Shown in pieces: positions 22,647 to 32,497 of a DNA stretch of 64,000 nucleotides. The stretch is from Vreelandella aquamarina (GTDB taxonomy: Bacteria > Pseudomonadota > Gammaproteobacteria > Pseudomonadales > Halomonadaceae): contig NZ_JABYQT010000001.1 of NCBI RefSeq assembly GCF_020075495.1, forward strand, positions 186,001 through 250,000. Reading direction: 5' to 3'. The notes under the pieces are model-generated. The model saw only the letters and a program-made list of their open reading frames with translations. It was not told the origin of the DNA and searched no databases. The translations under genes and the position numbers were made by a program. Numbering within the stretch: position 1 is the stretch's first letter; each line of letters begins with the position of its first letter.

Positions 22647-25418
22647 TCACGTAGATTCTTCACGTAGATAGACGCCCACGGGCAGATCACGAAGCAGGGT
22701 GGCCAGGTAAACGCCGCCGCTGCCTGCGTCCAGGTGTGTGTCAGTCAAGACGTTTTGCCAGTCGCCAGGACTCAAGGGCAGGGACGTGTCACCCCACGCG
22801 GGTTGCGTGATCAGCGGTCGGTCGGCGGCTTTTAAAAGCGGTGTGGCAAGACGCGCAGCCACGACCAGCAGTTCCTGGCCGTTGTGCCGACGAGTGAAGG
22901 CCACCATGCGATGGGCCTGCTCGCCGGTGCCCGTAAGTGGCTGGTAATCGCCTTGAGCAAACAGCGCCGGGCGGCGGCTTCGCAAGGCCAGCAGGCGGGC
23001 CGTGATGGCCTGCTTGATTCGTCCGTCACGCCAGGCAGGCAGCGCCTTGGCAGGGGGGAGCGCTTCAGCAAGCGCTGCCTGGCGCAAGGCGTAGTCGACG
23101 GGGCGGCGGTTGTCCGGGTCGACCAGGCTGTAGTCCCAGAAGTCGTTGCCCTGGTAGAGGTCGGGCACGCCGGGAACGGTCAGACGCAGTGTCGTTTGCA
23201 CCAGTCCGTTGACCGCCCCCGGCAGGTCAAGCTCGCGTGCGGCGGCGGCCAGCGAGTCGCGCAGGGCCGGCGTCGTCAACACGCCTTCCAGAAAGTCGCG
23301 GCAGGCGGTCTCGTAGGCCTCGTCGGGCCACAGCCAGTGGCTTCTTAGCTTGGCTTCGCGCAGGGCTTTCTGCTGCCACTCGGTCAGCCGCTCGATGAAC
23401 CGCTGCATGGCATCGTCATCCTGCGGGTCGAGCGTAGGCGGCCAGGCCCCGAGCAGTATCTGATAGGCAATCAGCTCATCGCCCGGGGAGGGGGCCGGCC
23501 CTTCGGGCAGGGTCTGGCGCAGCGGTGCCGCCATCCGCCGCCAGCGCTCGACCTGGGCGGTAAAGTACGCTGGTACTTCACTCAGGGCAGCCAGCCGGGC
23601 GCGCACATCCTCGCCACGCTTGTGGTCGTGAGTGGCGGTGGTCACCATGCTCTGCGGAAAATCCTGGGCGCGCCGGGCGTTGGCCTTGTGAAAGTGCTCG
23701 AGCGTATGGCTGAAATGCTCGCCATCGAAGCCCACGTCGTTTCGCGAAATCAGCACGGCGCTGCGGTAGCCGGCGGTATCCTCGACCGCCTTGGCGGCCA
23801 CCGGCGAGGTGAGCTGTTGAAAACGGGTAATGGCGCGCTGGCGCAACTGGCGCTCTTCCTGCGTGGCGCACTCACTGGGCGCCTCTCCCCCCAGCCAGCG
23901 CTCCAGTGTCTCGAGTACCGCTGTATCCGGCGGGCTCAGTACCTGCCGTGCGCCCCGAACCGCCGCGTTGAAGAAGGGGGCATCGGCCGCCGGGCGGCCC
24001 TTATCGTCGGCATAGCTTCTATAGATAGGAAAGTGGACAATCAGCGCCTCAAGTGCCCGGCGGATGGCGGCCAGGGTAATGTCCCGGCTCTCGAGGCTAG
24101 CGCGAGCGACACGGTGCAGGGCGCGCGCGCAGGCCGAAAACTCGCTGGCCAGCAGAGACTCGAGTATCTCGCGTCTGGCAAGGCGTACCTCGGCGGTAAA
24201 ATCGGCCTCGCGTCCGCTCATCTGCTGCCAAAGCTGGCCAAGTGGCGCGCTGGCGGCCGGGTCGTGCTGTATCCCCGAAACCTCGTTCATGAACTCGTAG
24301 CCGCTGGTGCCTTCCACGCCCCAGTCAGTGTGCAGCGTTTCGCCATCGCCCAGAATCTTTTCCACATAGAGAGGCACATGGCGCGGCGCCTCGGCGTGAC
24401 GCTTTTTTGCCAGGGCATCCAGGCGCTGGCGCAGGTGCTGGCAGTAGCCGCGAGGGTCGGCCAGCCCGTCCACGTGGTCAACGCGCAGCCCATCGACCCA
24501 GCCTTGCTCGACCAGGCGTAGTGGCAGGGCATGCACGGCGTCGAACACGTCGGGGATCTCGACCCGTACACCGCCGAGTTCGGTGACGTCGAAAAAGCGC
24601 CGCCAGTTGATCTCATCCGAGGCGGTGCGCCACCACGCCAGGCGGTAGTGCTGACGCTCTAGCAGGGCGTGAAGTCGCGTGGCACCGTGGGGAGTGGTGC
24701 CATCGAACAGCGCGGTCGCCGCCCTGGTCGCCTTTTGCGCCGCGGCGGACTCCATGACCTTGGTCAACTGGGCGCGCATGTCTTGCGCCGCCCCATAGGC
24801 GTCTTCGTCGTGCTGCAGGGATTCGAAAAACGCAGCCTGCTCGTAAAGCGCGTTGTGCTCGGCAAAGCGCAGGATATCGCCATAGTGGCGTGGGTCGATG
24901 GGAAAACGATGTTCGTGATAATCGACGTGAAATCCGCCGCTGTCAGCGTCATGGCCAAGCACGAGGTCGCCTGCGCGCAGCGCTTCGGCGTAAGGGGCGC
25001 CTAGAAACGGTACGAGCAGTTTGCCGGCAAGCGTTGGATCCGGGGAGTGCCAGTCGATATCAAAGAACCCGGCATAGGGGCTCTGCTCACCCCAGGCCAG
25101 TACATCCAGCCACCACGGGTTTTGCGAGCCGCCTACCGCCAGGTGGTTGGGCACGATATCCAGAACCAGCCCCATACCGCGTTCACGCAGCCGGGCCACC
25201 AGGCTTTTCAATGCGGCTTCGCCGCCGAGCTCCGGGTCGATGCGGGTAGGGTCGATACCGTCGTAGCCATGCGCAGACCCCGTCCGTGATGCCTGCAGCG
25301 GAGAGGCATAAAGGTGGCTGATGCCAAGGGCCTTGTAGTAGTCCACCCAGCGCTCGGCATCGGCTAGCGTAAAGTCGCGATGAAACTGCAGCCGCAGCGT
25401 GGCGCGTATGTCATTCAT
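22647..25418 (-). CDS. treY: Malto-oligosyltrehalose synthase
   Basis: Rearranges the reducing end of a maltodextrin from alpha-1,4 to alpha,alpha-1,1 linkage, making maltooligosyltrehalose for TreZ. 923 aa, usual for GH13_26. Diagnostic stretches: RLQFHRDFTLADAERWVDYY at the N-terminus, DGLRVDHVDGLADPRGY (Asp near 313), LYVEKILGDGE (Glu near 353), ATHDHKRGEDVRARL, and VPGVPDLYQGNDFWDYSLV. The start ATG 25418 (MNDIRATL) overlaps the malQ stop by 8 bp as ATGAATGA, the same junction sequence as treS/glgB. Followed 78 bp later by the DUF2934 gene. Works with TreZ, GlgX and MalQ to make trehalose from glucan. Confidence 0.96.
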   Translation of the reverse strand: MNDIRATLRLQFHRDFTLADAERWVDYYKALGISHLYASPLQASRTGSAHGYDGIDPTRIDPELGGEAALKSLVARLRERGMGLVLDIVPNHLAVGGSQNPWWLDVLAWGEQSPYAGFFDIDWHSPDPTLAGKLLVPFLGAPYAEALRAGDLVLGHDADSGGFHVDYHEHRFPIDPRHYGDILRFAEHNALYEQAAFFESLQHDEDAYGAAQDMRAQLTKVMESAAAQKATRAATALFDGTTPHGATRLHALLERQHYRLAWWRTASDEINWRRFFDVTELGGVRVEIPDVFDAVHALPLRLVEQGWVDGLRVDHVDGLADPRGYCQHLRQRLDALAKKRHAEAPRHVPLYVEKILGDGETLHTDWGVEGTSGYEFMNEVSGIQHDPAASAPLGQLWQQMSGREADFTAEVRLARREILESLLASEFSACARALHRVARASLESRDITLAAIRRALEALIVHFPIYRSYADDKGRPAADAPFFNAAVRGARQVLSPPDTAVLETLERWLGGEAPSECATQEERQLRQRAITRFQQLTSPVAAKAVEDTAGYRSAVLISRNDVGFDGEHFSHTLEHFHKANARRAQDFPQSMVTTATHDHKRGEDVRARLAALSEVPAYFTAQVERWRRMAAPLRQTLPEGPAPSPGDELIAYQILLGAWPPTLDPQDDDAMQRFIERLTEWQQKALREAKLRSHWLWPDEAYETACRDFLEGVLTTPALRDSLAAAARELDLPGAVNGLVQTTLRLTVPGVPDLYQGNDFWDYSLVDPDNRRPVDYALRQAALAEALPPAKALPAWRDGRIKQAITARLLALRSRRPALFAQGDYQPLTGTGEQAHRMVAFTRRHNGQELLVVAARLATPLLKAADRPLITQPAWGDTSLPLSPGDWQNVLTDTHLDAGSGGVYLATLLRDLPVGVYLREEST

Positions 25419-27540
25419 GAGCAGGCCTCCCGGAAAGCGCGGAGTGGGAAGGAGAGTGGGCCGCGGCCTTGCGCGCCTGGTCCAGCGTGGCTAGCCGTGT
25501 GCGTGTTTCATCGGAAGCCAACAGCTGGTCGGCCTCGGCGGTAAAGCGGCGGCGCCAGTTGGGATGTTCATCCACGCTGTTCGGCAGATTGGCCTGCTCC
25601 TCGAGCCCTAGGGCATCCTCCACGGGGAGCAGCAGCAAGGGGGCAGCGGTGCCGCCCAGGTGGCGCACGCAGGCATCGAGCACCTTGGAAACCGGGATAT
25701 CGGCGGCTTCCAGGGTCTGGGTGGCAGGTGTGGTGCCCAAAAGGCCAAGCGTGGCGGCCAGCTTGGCGCGCTCCTGGCATCTAGTCTGCTGCTCACTGGC
25801 AGCGGTTTGCGTCTCCTTCAATAGTCCAAGGCGGCTGCGCCATTCGATATCACGCCCTGCCCACCAGCCGGCCACGGTGGGCAGGTCATGGGTCGAGGTA
25901 GTGGCCATGGCCTCATGCGACCACTGACGGGCGGGAAGAAAGTCGTTCTTTTCATCCTGTTCGAACCACAGCACCTGCATGCCCAGGATGCCACGCTCGC
26001 TCAGGCGCTCACGAAAGCCCGGGGCCACGGTGCCCAGGTCTTCACCGATCACGATGCCGCGATGCCGCCAGGATTCGAGGGCGATCAGGCGCAGCAGATC
26101 ATCCAGTGGATAGCACAGGTAACCGCCTTGCGTGGGCGAGGACCCATGAGGAACCAGCCACAGGCGCATCAAGCCCAGAATATGGTCGATACGTACCCCG
26201 CCCGCGTGAGCGAAGGCGCTGCGCAGCATGTCGATGAAACTGCGAAACCCTGAACGCTTCAGGCCGTAAGGGGAGAAGGCGGCCAGGCCCCAGTCCTGGC
26301 CATGAGCGTTGAACAGGTCCGGGGGGGCGCCGATGGAGACGCCTTCCAGCATGTCTGCCTGGCGGCTCCAGGTCTGGCTGCCGCTGGCATCGGCACCTAC
26401 TGCCAGGTCGGCAATCAGGCCAATGGCCATGCCGCTCTCGCGTGCCGTTTGCTGGGCACGAGAGAGGCCTTCGGCGGTGAGCCATTGCAGAAAGGCGTGA
26501 AAGCCGACGTCAAACGCCTGGGTCTCGGCGAACCGGGCAAGCGCCGGGCTGGCCGGGTCGCGCAGCTCTGCAGGCCAGGTGCGCCAGTCACTCGGTCCGA
26601 GCTTTTCCTGCAGGGCTTCAAAGCGGCAGTGGTCTTCGAGCATGGTGCCGCCCTGGTGCCGAAAGGTCTCAAACGCCTGTCGCAGCGTGTTGGCCGCGTC
26701 GTCCTCGCGGTTGGTGAAATCCTCATAGAGGCAGCGCAGCCAGGCGAGCTTGGCGCGCGCTGCCTCGGGCCAGTCGAGCAGCTCGCACGCTTCGAGCTGG
26801 CGCAGCGTTGCCTGCCATCCGCTACGTGCCTGTGCCTTGTGAACCCAGGATTCACCCAGCAGAGGCTCGGCGGCGCTATACAGCACGTTATGAAGCAGCC
26901 GGGTAGAGGGCGAGTATGGACTATAGGTCTCCGGATTGGCGCTGAACATGGCATGTGTCGGGCTGATGGCCACGGCATCCGCGCCTTGCTCGGCGGCCTG
27001 AAGTGTGCACTGCTCAAGGGCCATGACATCACCGATGCCGCCGTCACCCGGGCGGCGCAGCGCGTAAAGCTGAGCGGCCAGGCCCCACAGCCGCGGCGTG
27101 GTTTCGCCGCTGGCATCGCCGGGTGAATAGCACTGTCGAGGGGCGACAGCGAGGGTCAACCGAACACCGGCAATCTCGAGCTGGTGATAGCCGATGTCCG
27201 CTATGCCGGGCAGACGGCCATCACTCTCCAGATGGCCATTGACCTGACCACCCTGTTCCAGGGTGAGGGTAAATGCCTGACCAGGCGGGAGCGGTGAGGG
27301 AAGGGCAATCGGCGTGTCGGCATCACACGTCAGCAGGGGCGGCCACTTGGCCGGGTCTTGTGGTTCATGCAGGCGCTCGAGGCTCTCCTTGATGTCCGCC
27401 TCGCTGGCTGTCTTGAAGCCGAGAATGTCCAGCAGGTGGCGCTGCGTCTCTTCGGGCAACTGGCAGGGCTCCCCGTCGCTGTTCTCCCATTCGAGCAGTA
27501 GCCCGGCCGCTTCGGCAAGTTGTCGCAGGTCTGTTTTCAT
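25411..27540 (-). CDS. malQ: 4-alpha-glucanotransferase (amylomaltase)
   Basis: Moves alpha-1,4-glucan segments between chains and can recycle the short maltodextrins left by TreY/TreZ. 709 aa, in the range of the longer gammaproteobacterial MalQ. GH77 features: ADLAVGADASGSQTW, VRIDHILGLMRLWLVPHG (nucleophile Asp), VIGEDLGTVAPGFRERL (acid/base Glu), MATTSTHDLPTVAGWWAGRD. The N-terminal ~150 aa form the extra domain of long MalQs. The start ATG 27540 overlaps the treZ stop by 4 bp (ATGA), and the stop overlaps treY, so the three are translationally coupled. Confidence 0.95.
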   Translation of the reverse strand: MKTDLRQLAEAAGLLLEWENSDGEPCQLPEETQRHLLDILGFKTASEADIKESLERLHEPQDPAKWPPLLTCDADTPIALPSPLPPGQAFTLTLEQGGQVNGHLESDGRLPGIADIGYHQLEIAGVRLTLAVAPRQCYSPGDASGETTPRLWGLAAQLYALRRPGDGGIGDVMALEQCTLQAAEQGADAVAISPTHAMFSANPETYSPYSPSTRLLHNVLYSAAEPLLGESWVHKAQARSGWQATLRQLEACELLDWPEAARAKLAWLRCLYEDFTNREDDAANTLRQAFETFRHQGGTMLEDHCRFEALQEKLGPSDWRTWPAELRDPASPALARFAETQAFDVGFHAFLQWLTAEGLSRAQQTARESGMAIGLIADLAVGADASGSQTWSRQADMLEGVSIGAPPDLFNAHGQDWGLAAFSPYGLKRSGFRSFIDMLRSAFAHAGGVRIDHILGLMRLWLVPHGSSPTQGGYLCYPLDDLLRLIALESWRHRGIVIGEDLGTVAPGFRERLSERGILGMQVLWFEQDEKNDFLPARQWSHEAMATTSTHDLPTVAGWWAGRDIEWRSRLGLLKETQTAASEQQTRCQERAKLAATLGLLGTTPATQTLEAADIPVSKVLDACVRHLGGTAAPLLLLPVEDALGLEEQANLPNSVDEHPNWRRRFTAEADQLLASDETRTRLATLDQARKAAAHSPSHSALSGRPAHE

Positions 27541-29363
27541 GAAGCCACCTCATCAGCAGACGATTCGCGGTTCAGCCAGGCGATGGCCGCGCGGGGCAAG
27601 AGTTGGCCGTTTGCAGCCGCGCCCGCGGCCCCACTGCGTGTTTCATGCAAGTGTTCGCCTCGTTGCTGGGGCATCGTCACGGGCTGTTCGCTCATGTTGA
27701 GCGCGATCACAAGCTGAGTCGCGTCGCCCATCCGCCAGCGGGCCAGTACGGCCTTGTCGCCAAGTGCTTCGGCCCCCTGGGAAGCAGCCCCTTCCAGGCG
27801 GGGCACGATGTGCTGGTGGCGCAGAGCGAGCAACTGGCGATAACGCGCCAGGCTGTCAGCGTGGGGTGGACGTTCTCGTGCGGCAAAATCCGGCACCGAC
27901 GCTTCAAAGGTGGTCAGGGCGTTGGGGTCGGGAATCCGTGCGCGGGCCTTTTCGTCACGAAAGGCGCTGAAGTCGGCAAACTCTGCCCGGCGCCCTTCGC
28001 GAACGGCTTCGGCGAGGTCTTCGTTGTGTTCGGTGAAAAACAGAAATGGCTGCGTGGAGCCCCACTCTTCGCCCATGAACAGCAAGGGAATCATCGGCGA
28101 CAGCAACAACAACGTGGCAGCGGCCGCCAGTTTCTCGGCGTCGGCCAGAACGCTCAAGCGCTCGCCAAGGGCACGATTGCCGGTCTGGTCATGATTCTGC
28201 AGAAAAGCGACGAAAGCGGTGGGGGGAAGGTGTGCGCTGGGCTCGCCACGGATGTGGCCATGGCGCGACGTCTGCCCTTGAAAGATGAAGCCTTCGCCAA
28301 GGCAGCGTGCCAGGCGCTGGGTGGCGCCCTCCACGAAGTCGCTGTAGTAGCCTTCCTGCTCATCGGTCAGCAGGACGTGCATCACATTGTGCCAGTCGTC
28401 ATTCCACTGGGCGGTAAACTGCCGGGGGGCGAGCAGGCTTGCGGTATTGCCTTCGTTTTCCAGCACCAGATGAACGTGCCGCTCGGAATCCATTCGACTG
28501 CGGATCGTCTCGGCCAGCTCGGTCAGAAAATCCTGCTCGCTGATCGCGTGAACGGCGTCGAAGCGCAGGCCGTCCAGGCGATACTCCTCTAGCCACATCA
28601 AGGCGTTATCGATGAAATAGCGGCGCACCTGAGGGGCCCTGAAATCGATGGAAGGTCCCCAGGGGGTGGTCAGGTCCTCACGAAAGAAGGGGGTGGCGTA
28701 GCTTGCCAGGTAGTTGCCGTCCGGGCCGAAGTGGTTGTAGACCACATCGAGAAATACCATGATGTCCAGGCGGTGGGCCTCGTCGATCAGGGCTTTCATG
28801 TCATCCGGACTGCCGTAGGAGGCTTCCACGGCGTAGGGCAGTACCCCGTCGTACCCCCAATTGCGTGCGCCGGGAAACTCCGCCACCGGCATCAGCTCGA
28901 TGGCGGTTACTCCCAGTTCAGCCAGATAGGCCAGATGCTGGCGCACCCCTTCAAAGCCTCCCAGTGCCCCCACGTGCAGCTCGTAAAGCACCGTTTCGTG
29001 CCAGGGGCGCCCGCGCCAGTCAGTGGCTTTCCAGGCGTAGTGGCGCGGGTCGATCACCAGGCTTGGGCCATCGATATCCGCTTGCTGAGCGCGGGCCGCC
29101 GGGTCGGGTATCAGGGTGCCCTGCTCGTCGTCTTCGGTGAATATGCGGTAGCGATAGCCCGCGCCATGGCCGCAGGCCAGCTCCGCGGTGACGTAACCAT
29201 CGTGAGTGGGCGTCATCGTGGTGCTGGGCAGCCCCTCGACTTCGACGTCTACTCGCGTCGCCGTTGGCGCCCAAAGGGTGAACCGCGTGCGTCCTGCTTC
29301 AACGACCTGAGCACCCAGCAGCGGTTGAAAGGCGTCTTCGTGGAATGGTAGCGTTTCCAACAT
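27537..29363 (-). CDS. treZ: Malto-oligosyltrehalose trehalohydrolase
   Basis: Releases free trehalose from maltooligosyltrehalose made by TreY. 608 aa from ATG 29363 (MLETLPF), the usual TreZ length. An N-terminal CBM48-like fold (FTLWAPTATRVDVEVEGLP) precedes GH13_10 motifs: YRLDGLRFDAVHAISEQDF (Asp), HLVLENEGNTASLL (Glu), FLQNHDQTGNRALGERL (Asp), and FMGEEWGSTQPFLFFTEHN, typical of TreZ. A GTG at 29375 in the same frame is an alternative; gaggtg suits the ATG better. That Shine-Dalgarno sequence overlaps the end of glgA (stop at 29378), so the genes are packed tightly. Confidence 0.95.
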   Translation of the reverse strand: MLETLPFHEDAFQPLLGAQVVEAGRTRFTLWAPTATRVDVEVEGLPSTTMTPTHDGYVTAELACGHGAGYRYRIFTEDDEQGTLIPDPAARAQQADIDGPSLVIDPRHYAWKATDWRGRPWHETVLYELHVGALGGFEGVRQHLAYLAELGVTAIELMPVAEFPGARNWGYDGVLPYAVEASYGSPDDMKALIDEAHRLDIMVFLDVVYNHFGPDGNYLASYATPFFREDLTTPWGPSIDFRAPQVRRYFIDNALMWLEEYRLDGLRFDAVHAISEQDFLTELAETIRSRMDSERHVHLVLENEGNTASLLAPRQFTAQWNDDWHNVMHVLLTDEQEGYYSDFVEGATQRLARCLGEGFIFQGQTSRHGHIRGEPSAHLPPTAFVAFLQNHDQTGNRALGERLSVLADAEKLAAAATLLLLSPMIPLLFMGEEWGSTQPFLFFTEHNEDLAEAVREGRRAEFADFSAFRDEKARARIPDPNALTTFEASVPDFAARERPPHADSLARYRQLLALRHQHIVPRLEGAASQGAEALGDKAVLARWRMGDATQLVIALNMSEQPVTMPQQRGEHLHETRSGAAGAAANGQLLPRAAIAWLNRESSADEVAS

Positions 29364-29377
29364 CGCGTTTGTCACCT

Positions 29378-31054
29378 CTACTGGCAGGCCAGTGTTGTCG
29401 CATTGCCCATCTGTTCGATGGTCGACCGGTACAGCTTGCTGTAAGGCACGATCGACTGCTTCCAGTGATAGCGTCCCACCATCGCCGCGCCTCGCATGGC
29501 ATTGAACAGGTCGGTCGATCTGTACACCGCAAACGCCCGCTGGATGGCACGCATGTAGCTTTCAAACTGCATGTCATCGAACAGAAATCCGGTGACCCCA
29601 TCTTCGATGGTATCGGCCAGGCCGCCGGTGCGGTGCGCAATCGGCAGCGAGCCAAACCGCTGGGCGTACATCTGGCTCAATCCGCACGGTTCGAACCGTG
29701 AGGGCATGAGCAGAAAATCGCTGCCGGCAAAAAGGCTGCGGGCCTGATACTCGTCGAAGCCGATATAGGCGGAGATCGCCCCTGGAAAGCGCTGCGACAG
29801 TTGGCGCAGAGCGTCTTCCACGTGGCGCTCGCCGCAGCCCATGAAGACGATCTGGCCGCCGGCATGGACGATGGCCTTGGCAGCTTCGATGGTAAGGTCG
29901 AGGCCTTTTTGATGTACCAGACGGGAAATCACGGCAAACAGTGGTCCCTGACTCGGAGCCAAGCCGAAAAAGCGCCGCGCGTAATCGGCATTGGCGCGTT
30001 TGCCCCGCCAGTCGTTGCAGGAGAAAGCCTGCACCAAATGGCTATCGGTACGCGGGTCCCAGGAGTCATCGATACCGTTGGGAATGCCGCTCAGGCGGCC
30101 CTGTTCGGACTTGCAGCGCAACAGGCCGTCCAGCCCGCAGCCGAACTTGGGCGTGGTGATTTCCTGGGCATAGGTGGCGCTGACCGTGGTGACTTGCGAG
30201 GCGTAGTTGATGCCTGCCTTCATGAACGAGAACTCGCCGTAATACTCGACGCCCTCGATGTGAAAGGCCTCTTCAGGAACCCCGAGCAGTGCCATGCGTG
30301 AAGCACTGAAAAGGCCCTGGTACGCCAGGTTATGAATGGTGAATACCGAGGGTACCGGGCGGCCTTGCCAGTGGAGATAGGCCGGCGCGAGCCCGCAGGC
30401 CCAATCGTTGAGATGAAGCAGTTGAGGCTGCCAGTCGAGGTCGGCCTGGCCCAGGGCGATGTCTGCCGCTGCACGCGACAGTCGGGCAAAGCGGATGTCG
30501 TTATCCGCCCAGCCTTCGCCCTGGCCATCGCCATAGCCACTTGCGCCGCTCCCATAGGGTGTGCCCTCGCGCTCGTAGAGCTCAGGGCACAGCAGCACGT
30601 AGAGGATCAACCCGTCACTGCAGGTGATACGTCCAATATCGCAGGCTGGCAATCCGGCAAAGGCCGGTACGTGCCCGGCTGGCACGATGTCATGCTCGGA
30701 GTGGATCATTTCACGATAGGCAGGTATCAATACGCGCACATCGTGATGGGCGGCAAGTGCACGGGGTAGCGCAGAGGAGACATCGCCCAGACCGCCGACT
30801 TTCACAAAATCGGTAATTTCGGTGGTAACGAAGAGAATGCGTTGTGATGCATCGGGATGGTCGTCATGCGATTGACTGATCCCTGTACTATCAGGACTAC
30901 CAGTGAAGCCTTGAGCCGAAGAGTAGGGTTTTTTTACAGGGGAAGTAGTAAAAGAGGTAGCCCCTATACCTGGGTCTTCATCGCTGACTTCTTTTAAACT
31001 CTTCTCGGAGCCACTATCCTCGTTTCTTGCCTCGCCAAAAGCCACACTACCCAT
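29378..31054 (-). CDS. glgA: Glycogen synthase GlgA (GT5) with an N-terminal extension
   Basis: Starch/glycogen synthase, 558 aa from ATG 31054. The GT5 domain begins near residue 72 with ILFVTTEITDFVKVGGLGDV, where KxGGLGDV is the nucleotide-sugar site. The C-terminal GT-B half has RLVHQKGLDLTIEAAKAI, GSDFLLMPSRFEPCGLSQMY and PIAHRTGGLADTIEDGVTG. The first ~70 residues are a Ser/Asp/Glu-rich tail absent from typical GlgA, encoded by DNA visibly lower in GC than the rest. ATG 31054 follows aaggagg at ideal spacing; a further in-frame ATG at 31105 lacks one. No glgC is present in the window, so ADP-glucose must come from elsewhere. First gene of the trehalose/glucan operon. Confidence 0.92.
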   Translation of the reverse strand: MGSVAFGEARNEDSGSEKSLKEVSDEDPGIGATSFTTSPVKKPYSSAQGFTGSPDSTGISQSHDDHPDASQRILFVTTEITDFVKVGGLGDVSSALPRALAAHHDVRVLIPAYREMIHSEHDIVPAGHVPAFAGLPACDIGRITCSDGLILYVLLCPELYEREGTPYGSGASGYGDGQGEGWADNDIRFARLSRAAADIALGQADLDWQPQLLHLNDWACGLAPAYLHWQGRPVPSVFTIHNLAYQGLFSASRMALLGVPEEAFHIEGVEYYGEFSFMKAGINYASQVTTVSATYAQEITTPKFGCGLDGLLRCKSEQGRLSGIPNGIDDSWDPRTDSHLVQAFSCNDWRGKRANADYARRFFGLAPSQGPLFAVISRLVHQKGLDLTIEAAKAIVHAGGQIVFMGCGERHVEDALRQLSQRFPGAISAYIGFDEYQARSLFAGSDFLLMPSRFEPCGLSQMYAQRFGSLPIAHRTGGLADTIEDGVTGFLFDDMQFESYMRAIQRAFAVYRSTDLFNAMRGAAMVGRYHWKQSIVPYSKLYRSTIEQMGNATTLACQ

Positions 31055-31546
31055 GTTCAACCTCCTTGGATTACCATGGTCAGTTATCGTGTCTAGATAA
31101 CTCATCTTTTTAACGATTTACTTACGTTTCCTGCTGGCTGCCTTGCCATCAGGAGAGACGCTATCGTTACCACTCGATAAAGTGTTTAAAAAGCATACGC
31201 TGGCGATACGCGGGATAACCATAATATAGATTATCCTTTTTATGAAATAGTAGATTAATTGTCGCTTTTGGAACGAGTGTTTAATATATTTTTTAAGTAT
31301 CTAAAAAATATGGTTTTTGCTGAATAGTTTGATGAGAGTCAAAAAAACAGACGTTATAAGATAAACAAGAATGCTTGTTTTATTCTTTATATTTATTAAT
31401 TGTTTAGTAGGGTTTTATCTGTTTTTAGGGCTTCGTCGGTTCCAGAGACATAGCGTTCAAGTTACCCAGACATGGCGATCGAGAAGTGGCGTGGCGCCGC
31501 GGAGGGGCCAAGCCAGCCAGGCGCAGCGCACACGATGGCTGCCGGC
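31055..31546. promoter_or_regulatory. AT-rich 492-bp gap holding the probable promoter of the glucan/trehalose operon
   Basis: No gene is seen. The sequence is far richer in A and T than its surroundings, mostly between 31180 and 31430. An inverted repeat GGATAA-N12-TTATCC lies at 31213-31236; its centre read on the minus strand contains CTATATTAT, like a sigma-70/sigma-S -10 box, about 170 bp before glgA. A hairpin AAACAAG-AATG-CTTGTTT at 31363-31380 lies downstream of the lysO-like gene and could end that transcript. Promoter and operator roles are inferred from position and composition. Confidence 0.4.
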
Positions 31547-32479
31547 CTAGGCCGACAGGGAAAGGAAAAAAAGAATCAAGGGGGGGGACAACAGCGAGAG
31601 GATAAAGCCGCTGACAACGGCGATGGGCACGCAGACCACGCCACCGTGTTGCTGGATGACCGGCAGGGTGAAATCCATGGAGGTGGCGCCACCGTAGCCG
31701 ATGGCAAGCGCTGTATGGCGGTGAATGACCAGTGGAATCAGAACGAAGGCCAAAAGCTCGCGGGCCAGATCGTTGAAAAACGCAACGCCACCCAAAAGCG
31801 GCCCCAGCTGATCGCCGATCAGAATCGCGGAAAGCGAGTACCAGCCAAAACCGGCTGCCATGGCCAGGCCCTCGTTCCAGGTAAGCGAGAGCAGAGGCGC
31901 TGCCAGCAGCCCGGCAAGCAGGGAGCTTGCGGCCAGGGTAAGCGCGATGGCAAGCCCCAGCCGGTTGAGCAGGATCTGCCGAAGCGGCATGCCGGAGTTG
32001 CGCAGCTGGCAGCCGATCAGGGCGAGCAGCGCATAAAGCACCCACTCGGCCAATTGGTCCGCCGTTTTAAAAAGCGGCTCGCCCAATCGGGGCCCCAGCC
32101 CCAAACCGACCACCACGCCCACCACCACCGCGACCAGCAACATCAGCGAGCCCTGCATGGCGGCAAGCTTGCTGGTCGGGGCGTTTTTGACGACCGGTGA
32201 CGTGCCTGCTGTCAGCGCTAGGCGTCTGGATAGCCACCAAAGGGCGCCCAGGTTGAACGCGGCGGTGATGCCAAATAGCACGAACGCATTGCCGCCCAGC
32301 CGCGAGAGCTGGCTTGCCAGGTTTTCAAGCCCGGCAAGGCTTATACCCATCAGAAGCAAAATGAGATATACCGAGCCGCTGACGGCCCGGTTGATCAACG
32401 ATTGCAGATAAGGGGAGCGAATGGGTACCAGGTAGCCCCCTATCAGGGGCAGAAGAATGATCAGTAATCCAGACAGCAT
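31547..32479 (-). CDS. LysO-like lysine exporter (DUF340)
   Basis: 310 aa polytopic inner-membrane protein with about eight hydrophobic segments. The conserved DUF340/LysO core is present in the second half: GFGWYSLSAILIGDQLGPLL followed by FFNDLARELLAF, then the TSMDFTLPVIQQHGG region, all as in E. coli YbjE (LysO), which exports L-lysine and resists thialysine. The start ATG 32479 lies 18 bp after the DUF3108 gene, so the two are probably one transcript. Lysine as substrate is inferred from the family. Confidence 0.85.
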   Translation of the reverse strand: MLSGLLIILLPLIGGYLVPIRSPYLQSLINRAVSGSVYLILLLMGISLAGLENLASQLSRLGGNAFVLFGITAAFNLGALWWLSRRLALTAGTSPVVKNAPTSKLAAMQGSLMLLVAVVVGVVVGLGLGPRLGEPLFKTADQLAEWVLYALLALIGCQLRNSGMPLRQILLNRLGLAIALTLAASSLLAGLLAAPLLSLTWNEGLAMAAGFGWYSLSAILIGDQLGPLLGGVAFFNDLARELLAFVLIPLVIHRHTALAIGYGGATSMDFTLPVIQQHGGVVCVPIAVVSGFILSLLSPPLILFFLSLSA

Positions 32480-32497
32480 TGAAGGTGTGATGCCCCT

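Noticed and set aside
31180..31430. AT-rich stretch as part of a horizontally acquired island
   Set aside because: It is only an intergenic gap between genes of normal composition, with no integrase, tRNA, or insertion-sequence ends.
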